Assembly (NCBI GenBank): GCA_013339895.1
Contig: JABACO010000012.1
Location: forward strand, 312,129 to 376,128
DNA: 64,000 nucleotides
Source of the DNA: Ephydatia muelleri
Lineage: Eukaryota > Porifera > Demospongiae > Spongillida > Spongillidae
Direction: 5' to 3'
Shown here: positions 40,525-53,084 of the stretch, piece by piece
Numbering within the stretch: position 1 is the stretch's first letter
Layout: the number at the start of each line of letters is the position of its first letter
Position numbers and translations under genes: made by a program
The notes under the pieces: model-generated
Seen by the model: only the letters and a program-made list of their open reading frames with translations
Database searches by the model: none
Told to the model about the DNA's origin: nothing

Positions 40525-41198
40525 GTAAGTACAAGATATTGTAGCAGCGTACAGAACCAGTAAGTACAGATGTACCATGTTGGATCTGCTAAACATCCAA
40601 AGCGTTTGGCAGAGACCTTGAGAAAGATGTGGTGGGTGACAAGTGGACACTTCAAGAGCCTCCTGGTAGCCATGTGTAAGGTGAGGGTGGGATGAGGGGT
40701 GTGGCCAGGGGTGATGGGTGTGGTCTGGTGCAGGGCTCACATGAGGAGGGGGAAACAGAGGATCTCTCGAAGGCTCGTAAAGAGGCTCATGGCCTCTATG
40801 AGGCTGGAGAGAAGAAATGGGGCACACCTTCAACACTATCCTGGGGACCAGAAGCTATGTACAGCTGAGAGCCACCTTTGAAGAGTATGAAAAGGTGGGT
40901 GTGGCTAGGGTGTGGGGTGAATCAGGTAACATTTTCTGGTGAACAGGTGGCTCACAAGGATATTGGGAAGTCAGTGGACTCTGAAGTGTCAGGTGACTTG
41001 AAGAGAGGCTATCTTTGCATAGGTAACCCAAAGGCTGCAGTGTGTGATGTGTGTGCATCAGTGTCATGTCCTCTCTCGTCTTCAGTTCAGTGTGTCCACA
41101 GTCGTGCTAGCTACTTTGCTGACAGGCTGTATCGCAGCATGAAGGGTCTGGGGACCGATGATGATTGCCTTATAAGGATAGTGGTATCCCGATCTGAG
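40525..41198 (+). pseudogene. Annexin C pseudogene (A-like, exons 4-8)
   Basis: Remnants correspond to exons 4-8 of annexin A: 40525-40559 (acceptor lost), 40603-40680 (2-nt deletion), 40734-40894 (10-nt deletion), 40947-41022 and 41086-41198. The two deletions shift the frame. Exons 1-3 and the last exon are absent. The last two exons are open, with KGLGTDDDCL retained. It lies directly upstream of annexin D in the left palindrome arm. Confidence 0.85.
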
Positions 41199-41356
41199 GT
41201 GGGTGTGGCTCTCCAAAGATAAGTGCAGTTGCAAGTGTTCTCGTGTAGCACTGTAGTTGAACTGGCTACTTTAGGCGTAGCGGTGATGTAATCCATCCGC
41301 TGCGGTTAGAGGGGCTGGGGCCGAGACTAGCAGTCTAGATGGTTTGATTATTTGCA

Positions 41357-44300
41357 ATGGCCGCATACGTATGCTAATTCATTCATGCCTCCGTGCCTCT
41401 GTGTTATATAATTATGTCTGTCTGCCTCTTCTGTGTGTGTGCAGGGAACAGTTACATCTGCGCCTGACTTCAATGCAGCAGTGGATGCAGCCGCCTTGCA
41501 TAGTGCCATGTATCCGAAAGGCGCGCATGGAGGTGAGAGAGAAATAACTAAGTGTCGTCATGGGTTAGGCCATCTCCCCTCTCATACCCAGGGACAGACG
41601 AACGCACCATCACGGGTATTATTGGTTTCCGAAGCAACGCACAACTGCAGGAGCTCAAGGAGAAGTACAAATCTGTGTATGGTAAAGTAAGTACGTAACG
41701 ACCAACTAGAGAAAGATACGATTACGATATAGACACGGGGATATCCGGGGGTCATTTAAAATAATAGTGACACTATACGTGGGATCGTTACCGCGAGAAG
41801 GGACCTAACACATGTTTTCAAATCATTATTTAGATATTCTAGAAGTCTGAATTGTCCTCTACACATTGCTTCTTATGCACTGAGAATCGGAGTATCTGTC
41901 ATGGAGTTGAATATATAATTAGCCATACAGGCTTATTGCGCGTACTGGAAATGCGTTACATCCCTTTTCGCGGAACGATCCCACATTTTGATTAGAACGC
42001 TGTTCGTTGTATGATATTCCTACTGCACCAGTGTAGTGTTTGGATGACAAATGAATCCACTCGAGTTTTTAGCTGAGCGGAGGCATTTTGTAGCGTAATC
42101 TAACCGCACCGCACCCACACAAAGAGCTGATAATTCATCATATCGAGCAGCAACTTCAGTAATATTTAACGTTTCATTACCAACAAACGTTCTGTTCTAC
42201 AGTGATACCTTCTCTCTTTAAGCCATGCCACAGGTGTGTGTGATAAGGTATGCCACAGGTGTGTGTGATAAGCCATGCCACAGGTGTGTGTTATAAGCCA
42301 TGCCACAGGTGTGTGTTATAGTGAGTTTCAAGAATAGATACCCATGCAGGTCCAGCTGGCAATAGATACCCATCCCATGTCCAGCTGACAATAGATACCC
42401 ATGCAGGTCCAGCTGGTAAAGACAAGAGCAGATATTGGTTGTGTCTGTCACCAGAAAAGGTTGGTCCCAAACCGAATATAGTTGCGTTTCTAGCGACCAC
42501 TTTGTTACTGGTAAGTGAAATAATGAGTGCTGCATTGTAGACTTGACATGAGCACATGAATCGGCTTTAGTTGATGGTCAAACCTGGCAGCTAGATTGTC
42601 TCCAGATGGATTTCTCAAGGAAACTAATACAACGGGCTTGGTCTTCAGTGCATATGATGTCTGACAACATGAGTCTTTGATAGTGTAGTACAAGACACAT
42701 GTATGGCTGCAAGAGTGCAGTTATGAAGTACAGTGGTGCACACGGACTTGATGGAAGAAGGCACCTGGAGGAAATAGGCTCAGGATACCAAGGGACTTGT
42801 ATAAAGTGTCATGCACAGCTGTAGAGAATGGTCTATGGGATGGTAGGTGGGAGGGGAGAAGAGTTTCATCTGAGCTCCTTTGAGCCAATGAAGATGGCTC
42901 AAAGACAGGAGATGGTTCAACCCACAAAAGGCAAATGACAGCTGTAGAGCTGTTGCCTACTGCATAGCTCTACAACTGTATCTTGTTTCTGGTGCAATTC
43001 CCTGCCCAATGCCATATGGGGGTGAGCTTCAAAAAAGACTGTATATGAATGTCCATGCTTTCTGTTCACTGGAACCAATCCAGACATCATGTGGATTGTT
43101 ATTTAGTTTGCTTTGATCTTTACTACTTCAGCCATGAATGATATTTGTTTCATTTTAGTAGACTGAACGATATCCCTTCCTCACCACATCTCCCCACCAC
43201 CCGCCCACGCCCAAAGACCGACCCACCGCCAGCAACCGCCCCACAGCCACCACCGCACCACCCCCAACAGCGGCCCACCGCCGCACCCCCAGAGCGTCCC
43301 ACGCGCACCCCCCAAGAGCCCCCCACGCCCGCCGCCCAAGGCCCCACCGACCACCGCCCACGCGACCACCGCCCCCCCCCAGAGGCCACAACGGCACAGC
43401 ACAACAAGTCCCCCCCACCCGCCCGCACACATCCCCCACCTCCCCACCGCACCAACACCCCCAGATCCCCACCTCCTCACCTCCTCTTCACCTCCCATAT
43501 TCTCCCCACCTCCCACCTCCCCAATCTCCCCCACTCTTCACCCTCACCATATTCTACACCTCCTCACCTTCCCCATATCTCCCCACCTCCTCACCCTCCC
43601 CACCTCCTCACCTCCAGAACGCCTCACCTCCACATATCTCCCCCACCTCCTTACCTCCCCATATCTCCCCACCTCCTCACCTCCCATATACCATTGTGAA
43701 TTACACATTGTATGGCTTCCTAGTACAATGCATAGTAGCCCCAAAGGAGTACATCTCACCATGGTTACCTGACACATGACACATGGTAATTGTAACTTCC
43801 CACATCTTAATGGAAGCAACTTATGTAGCTTCCACTATGTCACATGTAAGGAGTGGAGGTGGGGGTGGGAGTGGAGAAGGTGGGGTGGGAGTGAACAACC
43901 TAAGAAAGGGATGTTAAGAGTGCAGTCACGTGAAGGGGAGGAGTAATGGGTGGGGCGAGGATAGAGCCTTAGCCCAGAGCATGCAAAAAGAAGCAATAGG
44001 AAACTGGGTACAGAAGTCCACTCCATGACCTATCGGTGCAGGAGACTTTACCATTTAACCCTTTCCTTCCTAAATCCTACTCCTACAAAAGTCATGTAAT
44101 TGCAGAACCTTCTAATGTTCTTTTCACCTCTTCTTATCTCCCTTATCTCATATATCACTCACCTCTTCACCTCCACATATCTCCCTCACCTCCCCACATC
44201 CTTCTCACCTCCACATATCTCCCACACCTCCCACATCCTTCTCACATCCACATATCTTTCTCCCCTCTCATGCAGAGATCTTCTTAATTTGTCATTTACA

Positions 44301-46245
44301 TCATCATGGGACACATTGTACTTCTTGCATTTACTGTGTTTAGCTTAATTTGTTTGGGGGAGGAGCAACTTAAGAAAGAGAGGAGGTGTCACATGAAGAG
44401 GAGGTACAGGGGTGGAGCTACCATTAGGGTATGAACACAAGAGAAAGATCATACCAATAGAGAAAGTGAGGACATAGGTACAGCTGTGGACTCGTGAACT
44501 ATGTGTCCACATTAGCACTTAACCCTTTCCATTCTAACACATCTATTTTAACCCCATGCCTCAGCTACATGTACATTTCACTATCTTGGTGTTGTATTCG
44601 GCTTAGCACTTAATTTATCTCTCATTCTTCGTTCACAGGGTCTGGATGAAGATCTGAGGTCACATCTGATTGGAGCACTGCAGAACCTTGTTCTGGCTTT
44701 ACTGGACACCAAAGCTATGTATGATGCAAGCTGTCTCCGAAAGGCCATGAAAGGTCTGGGGACTGATGAAGATGTGTTGATCGAAATTTTGTGCACACGA
44801 ACCAACCAGGTGTGCTCTTTTAGGAATTCAATAATCGAAATATATCAATTGCCATCTTTGTTACAGGAGATCCTGGAAATATCAGAAGTCTTCAAATTCA
44901 GTATGTTTGGATAATGTATTGTGTCCATGTTGTATGAAAGCAAGATTTTCTGGACAGCATTTGGTCGTGACCTTGAGAAAGATGTAGCTAGTGAGACTAG
45001 CGGCCATTTTAAGAAGCTCCTGGTCACCTTGTGCAAGGTAAGGATGCCCCTCTTCCCCAGGCCACTGATGACATGAGGGGGCAGGGCTCCAGGGAGGAGG
45101 GAAGTGGTGTGGACCAGGAGAGAGCTGTGAGGGAGGCCAAGGAGCTGTACAATGCAGGGGAGGGGAGACTGGGCACTGATGAGGCCAAGTTCACCGAGAT
45201 CATTGGCACAAGAAGCTTTGCACAGCTAAGAGCCACTTTTGAAGAGTATAACAAGGTGTGCAATAGATTGGTGGGTGTGGTCCGTGGGGAGGTGGGTGTG
45301 GTCAATGCACTGGTGAGGTGGGTGTAATCAATACACTGGTAAGGTGGGTGTGGTCAATGCACTGGTGAGGTGGGTGTGGTCAATGCACTGGTGAGGTGGG
45401 TGTGGTCAATGCACTAGTGAGGTGGGTGTGGTCAATGCACTGGTGAGGTGGGTGTGGTCAATGCACTGGTGAGGTGGGTGTGGTCATTCATTATCCTTGT
45501 AGATGAAAAAAGCCAATGAAGAAGTCTCATGTATAGATTGGGTCCCCAGGCTTTATTAGGCAATACATAGGGCAGCATGCAGATGTTGTGTTGTTTGGTA
45601 TCTTGCTTATGTTTGGTATGATTCTTTCACTTTCAGATAGCTCATCGAGACATTATCAGTTCAATTGAACGAGAGATGTCAGGAGATCTCAAGCAAGCAT
45701 TCAAAACAATAGGTGAGAATTTGGGTGTCGTGCGTTATGTCCATATACGTGTAAGGTGCTCCATGTTTAGCTCAGTGTGTGGGCAGCAGCCATGCCTACT
45801 TTGCTGAGAGGCTCCATCAGAATTTGAAGGGTGGTCTGGGGACTCATGAAGACATTGTGATAAGAATAGTTGTCTCACATTGTGAGGTGAGCAATGTTAG
45901 GATAGTCTAGTGTATGCTAGGATATTCTAGGGTATGTTAGGATTTTCTAGGTGATGTTAGGATTTTCTAGCAATGTTAAGGTCATATTAAGGAAACGTAG
46001 CTGATGTTGAGGTGATATTAGGAGGAATTTACCTCTAGATCCTTCTCTATGGACACACTTGGATGTGTGGTTCACGCCAAGATTCAGATTGCGCCTGAGT
46101 GTAATAGCCTTGTATATTAAAAACAGCACAGTAGCCAAACCTTTATGCATGTGTGTCTCTGTTTGTAGTGTGTTGTGTGTGTCAGTGTGTGTGTGTCAGT
46201 GTTTGTGTCAGTGTGTGTGTATATGTGTGTGTATGTGTATGTGTA

Positions 46246-46303
<58 letters not shown>

Positions 46304-46586
46304 TGTGTAATAACTGACCAACCATTTGTTTAAATGTTTTGGATATACATGTATGCACAGTAGACAATATACTTGCAACTTCATTCTGTAGGTGGGGATT
46401 GATTGTTGCATCTTATATGTAGTTGTTGGAACTAATTGACCCCTGTGGTTAGTTTGATTGTAGGAACATGATTATTACATGTTTGATCATGTGACCATGC
46501 TGGAATAATGTGTTGATTGCATGAGGTGCTATCCAGCAGTAACCCTTGTCACCTTACGTGACACACATAACGCACACACACACACA

Positions 46587-46683
<97 letters not shown>

Positions 46684-46914
46684 GATGGAAACATGCAGGA
46701 GCTTTGCAACCATGTGCCCATCATGTGCCATCATGCTCATAAAGGAAAGGTAATAATTTGCACATGTTACTTTTTTCCTTTTCTACAGAATGACTTGTCT
46801 GAAATTAAAGAGAAGTTTTTAGAACTCTACCACAAGCCTCTGATCAAAGTGATAGAAGGAGAGACGTCTGGTGAATACAGAAAGCTGTTAATGGCTGTTG
46901 TTGGACCAAACTGA
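41357..46914 (+). CDS. Annexin D (complete)
   Basis: Ten exons, 322 aa: 41357-41368, 41445-41532, 41592-41686, 44639-44809, 44867-44900, 44958-45037, 45085-45255, 45637-45712, 45771-45886 and 46789-46914; all phases agree. The first exon has only four codons (ATG GCC GCA TAC) before GTATGC; it is conserved in the mirror gene E and gives [13 protein letters not shown], a usual annexin start. Four repeats carry [24 protein letters not shown] and GLGTHED. The C-terminus is [13 protein letters not shown]. Function: Ca2+-dependent phospholipid binding. Intron 6 is 47 nt by homology with annexin A; a nearer acceptor would make it 23 nt. It converges tail to tail on annexin E, and AATAAA at 47473-47478 is a candidate poly(A) signal. 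Confidence 0.93.
41779..41987. mobile_element. MITE of the GGATCGTTTCCGCG family, left-arm copy
   Basis: GGGATCGTTACCGCGAGAAG at the left and CCCTTTTCGCGGAACGATCC at the right are inverted repeats. Located in intron 3 of annexin D; the mirror copy is at 51785-52018. Confidence 0.7.
42225..42420. repeat. Short tandem repeats in annexin D intron 3
   Basis: Four copies of GCCACAGGTGTGTGTGATAA-like units, then three of ATAGATACCCATGCAGGTCC-like units. Confidence 0.85.
45275..45488. repeat. 26-bp minisatellite in annexin D intron 7
   Basis: Unit GTGAGGTGGGTGTGGTCAAT plus GCACTG, about 7 copies. The mirror position in annexin E (49420-49560) has a shorter related array. Confidence 0.93.
46246..46310. 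repeat. (GT)n microsatellite, annexin D last intron
   Basis: GT run preceded by TGTGTCAGTGTG variants. The mirror (CA)n is at 48602-48680. Confidence 0.93.
46573..46680. repeat. (CA)n microsatellite, annexin D last intron
   Basis: About 45 CA units upstream of the last exon. The mirror (GT)n in annexin E at 48275-48342 is shorter. Confidence 0.95.
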
Positions 46915-47472
46915 TTTGGAGAGATTAGCCAACTGAGATGTCAAAGAGTCATTGCTTAGATTCAATATTGTTTTGCATTTTGATATATTTGTTGAATCCA
47001 GTGTCGTGATGTTATATACTGCTTGCTGTGCTCCATCAATACAATTACAATGCCATGTGAAACCATATAGCAAAAGTGAAAGCCTGTGACTGTTTGATGT
47101 GATGGTACAGGCCTGTATGATGTCATTACCTTTTGGATTACAATGCTTCCGATGGTGAAAGCATTCACCATTACATTGCCACAACACCTCTGAGTAGAGC
47201 CCTGCACTGCCTAGGGTTTTAGGGGAAGGGAAAGTATAGGAGGATAAGCTAAAGGATGTTGTTCAGTAAGCAGTAGTGAAGCAATTCATGATTGAATCAA
47301 GCACTTTATAAAAGGTATGTACAGGGTACACATATAAAAGTACTTTCTGAAAGAATTGGGCAAGTTATTTTGTAAAACACTCTCCATCATATGTGCAATA
47401 AGTAAGTGGTCATTATATGTCACATTTAGGTGAACACAAAAGCACTTGCAGAATATGATAATGAAAGATCAA

Positions 47473-47503
47473 AATAAATTAAATATAATATATATAATTT
47501 ATT
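47473..47503. terminator. Mirrored poly(A) signals at the palindrome axis
   Basis: AATAAA lies at 47473-47478 on plus and at 47498-47503 (TTTATT on plus) on minus, symmetric about 47488. The convergent annexins D and E end about 560 bp away on each side. Role inferred from position. Confidence 0.5.
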
Positions 47504-48038
47504 TTGATCTTTCATTATCATTTTCTGCAAGTGCTTTTCAGTTCTCCTATATAATGACTTCAGATAACCACATACTTATTGCACATATGATGGGAGAGTG
47601 TTATACAAAATAAATTGCCCAATTCTTTCAGAAAGTACATTTATATGTGTACCTTGAATACCTTTGATTCAATCATGAATTGCTTCACTACTGCTTACTG
47701 AACAACACCATTTAGCTTATCCTCCTATACTTTCCTCTCCCCTAAAACCCTAGGCAGTGCAGGGCTCTACTCAGAGGTGTTGTGGCAATGTAATGGTGAA
47801 TGCTTTCACCATCGGAAGCATTGTAGTCCAGAAGGTAATGACATCATACAGGCCTGTACCATCAAACAGTCACAGGCTTTCACTTTTGCTATATGGTTTC
47901 ACATGGCATTGTATTGATGGAGTACAGCAAGCATGATATAAAATCATGACACTGGATTCAACAAATAAATCAAAATGCAAAACAATATTGAATCGAAGCA
48001 ATGACTCTTTGACATCTTAGTTGGCTAATCTCTCCAAA

Positions 48039-48273
48039 TCAGTTTGGTCCAACAACAGCCATTAACAGCTTTCTGTATTCACCAGAAGTCACTCCTTCTA
48101 TCACTTTGATCAGAGGCTTGTGGTAGAGTTCTAAAAACTTCTCTTTAATTTCAGACAAGTCATTCTGTAGAAAAGGAAATAAGTAACACGTGCAAATTAT
48201 TACCTTTCTTTTATGAGCATGATGGCACATGATGGGCACATGATTGCAAAGCTCCTGCATGTTTCCATCCATG

Positions 48274-48342
<69 letters not shown>

Positions 48343-51300
48343 TATGTGTGTCACGTAAGATGACACAGGTTACTGCTAGATAGCACCTCATGCAATCAAC
48401 ACATTATTCCAGCATGGTCACATGATCAAACATGTAATAATCATGTTCCTACAATCAAACTAACCACAGGGGTCAATTAGTTCCAACAACTACATATAAG
48501 ATGCAACAATCAATCCCCACCTACAGAATGAAGTTGCAAGTATATTGTCTACTGTGCATACATGTATATCCAAAACATTTAAACAAATGGTTGGTCAGTT
48601 ATTACACACACACATACACACACACACACACACACATACACACACATACACACACACATATACATGCACACTGACACACACAACACACTACAGAGACACA
48701 CACATGCATAAAGGTTTGGCACTATGCTGTTTTTAATATACAAGGTTATTACACTCAGACCCATCTCAATCTTGGCGTGAACCACACATCCATTCAGCAT
48801 CCAAGTGTGTCGATAGAGAAGAATCTAGAGGTAAATTCCTCTTAGAATATCTTAACATCACCTATAATATCTAGAATATCCTAACATTGCCTAGAATATC
48901 CTAACATCACCAGAAAAACCTAACATGCCCTAGACTATCCTAACATCGCTCACCTCAAAATGTGACCGGACAATAATTCTTATCACAGCTTCATCATGAG
49001 TTACCAAACCTCGCTTCAATTTCTGATGAAGCCTCTTAGCAAAGTAGGTGTGGTTGCTGTCCATGCACTGAGCTAAACATGGAGCACCTTATATAGACAT
49101 AATACACCACGCCCAACTCCTCACCTATCGTTTTGAATGCTTGCTTGAGGTCTCCTGACATCTCTCGTACAATTGAACTGATAATGTCTCGATGAGCTAT
49201 CTGAAAGTGAAAGAATCATACCAGACATATCAGCAAGATACCAAACAACACATCATACACAACATCTGCTGTCCTATATACTGTAGTTATTGCTCTAATG
49301 CCAAATAAAGCCCAATCTGTGCATGAGACTTCCTTCATTGGTCATCACATCTGATTTGGTCCTCTAGCTCTCACTACATGTATCTCTCCTCCTACAAGGT
49401 GTAGGTAATGTCCACACCCACCTCACCAGTGCATTGACCACACCCACCTTATCAGTGTATTGACCACACCCACCTCACCAGTGCATTGACCACACCCACC
49501 TTATCAGTGTATTGACCACACCCACCTCACCAGTGCATTGACCACACACACCTCCCCATGGGCCACACCCACCTCCCCAGGGACCACTCCCATCCATCTA
49601 TTGCACACCTTGTTATACTCTTCAAAAGTGGCTCTTAGCTGTGCAAAGCTTCTTGTGCCAATGATCTCGGTGAACTTGGCCTCATCAGTGCCCAGTCTCC
49701 CCTCCCCTGCATCGTACAGCTCCTTGGCCTCCCTCACAGCTCTCTCCTGGTCCACACCACTTCCCTCCTCCCTGGAGCCCTGCCCCCTCATGTCATCGGT
49801 GGCCTGGGGAAGAGGGGCATCCTTACCTTGCACAAGGTGACCAGGAGCTTCTTAAAATGGCCGCTAGTCTCACTAGCTACATCTTTCTCAAGGTCACGAC
49901 CAAATGCTGTCCAGAAAATCTTGCTTTCATACAACATGGACACAATACATTATCCAAACATACTGAATTTGAAGGCTTCTGATATGTCCAGGATCTCCTG
50001 TAACAATGATGGCAATTGATATATTTCAATTATTGAATTCCTAAAAGAGCACACCTGGTTGGTTCGTGTGCACAAAATTTCGATCAACACATCTTCATCA
50101 GTCCCCAGACCTTTCATGGCCTTTCGGAGACAGCTAGCATCATACATCGCTTTGGTGTCCAGTAAAGCCAGAACAAGGTTCTGCAGTGCTCCAATCAAAT
50201 GTGACCTCAGATCTTCATCCATACCCTGTGAACGAAGAATGAGAGATAAATTAAGTGCTAAGCTGAATACAACACCAAGATAGTGAAATGTACATGTAGC
50301 TGAGGCATGGGGTTAAAATAGATGTGTTAGAATGGAAAGGGTTAAGTGCTAATGAATCCTCCTGTGCACATAGTTCACAAGTCCACAGCTGCACCTGTGC
50401 CCTCACCTTCTGTATTGGTATGCTCTTTCTCTTGTCCTAATGTTAGCTCCACCCCCTGCACCCTCCTTCACATGACTCCACCTCTCTTCTTAGGTTGCTC
50501 CTCCCCCAAACAAATTAAGCTAAACGCAATGTGTCCCATGATGATGTAAATGAAAAATTAAGATCTTTGCATGAGAGGGGAGAATAATATGTGAAGGTGA
50601 GAAGGATGTGGGAGGTGAGGGAGATATGTGGAGGTGAGGGAGATATGGGGTGGTAGGGAGATGTGAGGTGAGGTGAGAGAGATATGGGAAGTGAGGAAGA
50701 TATGAAGAGGTGAAAAGAACATCAGATGGTTATACAATTACCCTGTGTTAGGTAACCATGGTGATGTACTCCTTCGGGTACTATGTATTGTGTGATGACC
50801 TACAATGTGTAATTCACAAATGGTTGATATGAGGAGGTGAGGAGATATGGGGAGGTGAGGAGGTGGGGAGATATGGGGAGGTGAGGAGGTGGGAGATATG
50901 GGGAGGTGAGGAGGTGGGGAGATATGGGGAGGTGAGGAGGGGGGAGATATGGGGAGGTGAGGAGGTGGGGAGATATGGGGAGGTGAGGAGGTGGGGAGAT
51001 ATGGGGAGGTGAGGAGGTGGGGAGATATTGCGAGAAGATGATATCGTTCAGACAGTCTACTAAAATGACCTTGGCAATGAAACTAATATCATCATGGTTG
51101 AAGTAAAGATCAAAGCAACTAAATAACAATCCACATGATGTCTGGATTGGTTCCAGTGAACAGAAAGCATGGACATCATATACAGTCTTTTTTGAAGCTC
51201 ACTCCCGTATGGCATTGGGCAGAGAATTGCTACCAGAAACAAAGATACAGTTGTAGAGCTATGCAGTAGACAACAGCTCTACAACTGTCATTTGCCTTTT

Positions 51301-52424
51301 GTGGGTTGAACCATCTCCTGTCTTTCAGCCATCTTCATTGGCTCAAAGGAGCTCAGATGAAACTCTTCTCCCCTCCCACCTACCATTCCCATAGACCATT
51401 CTCTACAGCTGTGCATGACACTTTATACAAGTCCCTTGGTATCCTGAGTCAAGTCCGTGTGCACCACTGTACTTCATAACTGCTCTACTTGCAGCCATAC
51501 ATGTGTCTTGTACTACACTATCAAAGACTCATGTTGTCAGACATCATATGCACTGAAGACCAAGTCATTTGTTTCTGTTTCACGATCTCCCTTTGTACTC
51601 TGCCGGTTGACCATCGATTACAGTCCATCCACATCTCTTGTCTGGTCTACTATGCAGAACTCATTATTTCACTTACCAGTAACAAAGTGGTCGCTACAAA
51701 CGCGACTATATTCGGTTTGGGACCAACCTTTTCTGGTGACAGCCACAACCCACATCTGTTTCTCTCTTTACCAGCTGGACATGGGATGGGTTTCCGCGAA
51801 ATGGGACCTAGCGCATACATTATCAGTACGCGCAATACAAATGTAACGCCTCAGTGCAAGTGTTGTAATATATGGCTAATTATTTAGAGCATGACAGATA
51901 CTCCGATTCTTAGTGCGTAAGAAGCAATGTGTAGAGGACATTTCAGACTTCTAGAATAAAAAATAATAAAAAACATTTGAAATCTACATGCGTTAGGTCC
52001 CTTTTCGCGGAAACCGTGTCACTATTATTTTAAATGACCCTTGGATATCCCCGTGACTGTATCTTACTCTATAGTTGGTCGTTACGTACTTACTTTACCA
52101 TACACAGATTTGTACTTCTCCTTGAGCTCCTGCAGTTGTGCGTTGCTTCGGAAACCAATAATACCCGTGATGGCTGCGTTCGTCTGTCCCTGGGTATGAG
52201 AGGGGAGATGGCCTAACCCATGACGACACTTAGTTATTTCTCTCTCACCTCCATGCGCGCCTTTCGGATACATGGCACTATGCAAGGCGGCTGCATCCAC
52301 TGCTGCATTGAAGTCAGGCGCAGATGTAACTGTTCCCTGCACACACACAGAAGAGGCAGACAGACATAATTATATAATAGGGAGGCACGGAGGCATGATT
52401 GAATTAGCATACGTATGCGGCCAT
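48039..52424 (-). CDS. Annexin E (mirror of D; near-intact, exon-3 +1 insertion)
   Basis: Exons: 52413-52424, 52249-52336, 52094-52189, 50055-50225, 49964-49997, 49827-49906, 49609-49779, 49125-49200, 48954-49072 and 48039-48164. Exon lengths match annexin D except exon 3 (96 against 95 nt, one inserted base near 52173) and exon 9 (one extra codon). With normal splicing the insertion shifts the frame in repeat 1 and reaches a stop at the exon-3 end. If the 59-nt intron 2 is retained, the 60 added bases restore the annexin frame with 20 extra residues. The remaining exons are fully open. The repeat-4 Ca2+ loop reads GLVTHDE. Either a recent pseudogene, a gene with an exonised intron, or a sequencing error. 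Confidence 0.75.
50575..51035. repeat. Purine-rich GATATGGGGAGGTGAGGAGG repeats
   Basis: Tandem units, most regular at 50830-51030, in intron 3 of annexin E. This is the mirror of the pyrimidine-rich block at 43490-43690. Purine/pyrimidine asymmetry could favour triplex DNA. Confidence 0.88.
51785..52018. mobile_element. MITE of the GGATCGTTTCCGCG family, right-arm copy
   Basis: GGGTTTCCGCGAAATGGGAC and GTCCCTTTTCGCGGAAACCG are inverted repeats. It lies in intron 3 of annexin E, mirroring 41779-41987. Confidence 0.7.
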
Positions 52425-52898
52425 TGCGTGAAGCTGCAAACCATCAAGACTGCTGGTCTCTGCCCCAGACCCTCTAACCGCAGCAGCGGATGGGTTACAT
52501 CACCGCTGCGCCTAAAGAGGCCAGACCAGGAAGCGTGCAAGGAATGCACATTATATAAAGGTTGTAGTTACGTAATGCATGCACGCGTTGCGCATGCTCC
52601 ACTCAATGTCCAATATACACCCCATAGCGGTCCGGGTGTCTTCTTGTCCGTTTAGGATCTTTTCATGTGTAGTCACTGTTCTGAGCAGCCGGCAGTGCGG
52701 CTACTGGCTGATTCATCATCAGGCGTCTTGACAACAAGATGTGCTTCTGCTTCAGCCTTCAGGGCTCTCTTCTAAGTTGTCCTCATGAAACTTGAATAAG
52801 ATCCGTCCAGCAGTTCCACCTATTCACTTCCAACCGTTGTCTCTGCGCTGTATTTCATACACAATTGAATTTTTTCTCTGACTTTCTTGTCTGATCAT

Positions 52899-53072
52899 TT
52901 GATATCAGGAGGGCTGGGCTTTAGCCGATCAGATCAAAATGTAAGACTTCGAATGCTATAGACACACTCATCCCTTCTCTCTAGTGTCTGATCGTTTGAT
53001 ATCAGGAGGGCTGGACTTTAGCCGATCAAAATGTAAGACTTCGAATCATATAGACACACTCACCCCTTCTCT
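52899..53072. repeat. Tandem duplication of about 85 bp
   Basis: TTGATATCAGGAGGGCTGG through AGACACACTCA occurs twice in succession with small differences. Confidence 0.85.
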
Positions 53073-53084
53073 CTTCCACCTTGA

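Noticed and set aside
43145..43699. 184-codon Pro/Thr-rich frame and its Gly-rich antisense frames
   Set aside because: Low-complexity pyrimidine-rich intron DNA of annexin D; no start context or homology.
45038..45060. A 23-nt intron as the main splice form in annexins B, D and E
   Set aside because: Annexin A's homologous exon starts at the later acceptor and both exons are then exactly 171 nt, so the 47-nt intron is preferred.
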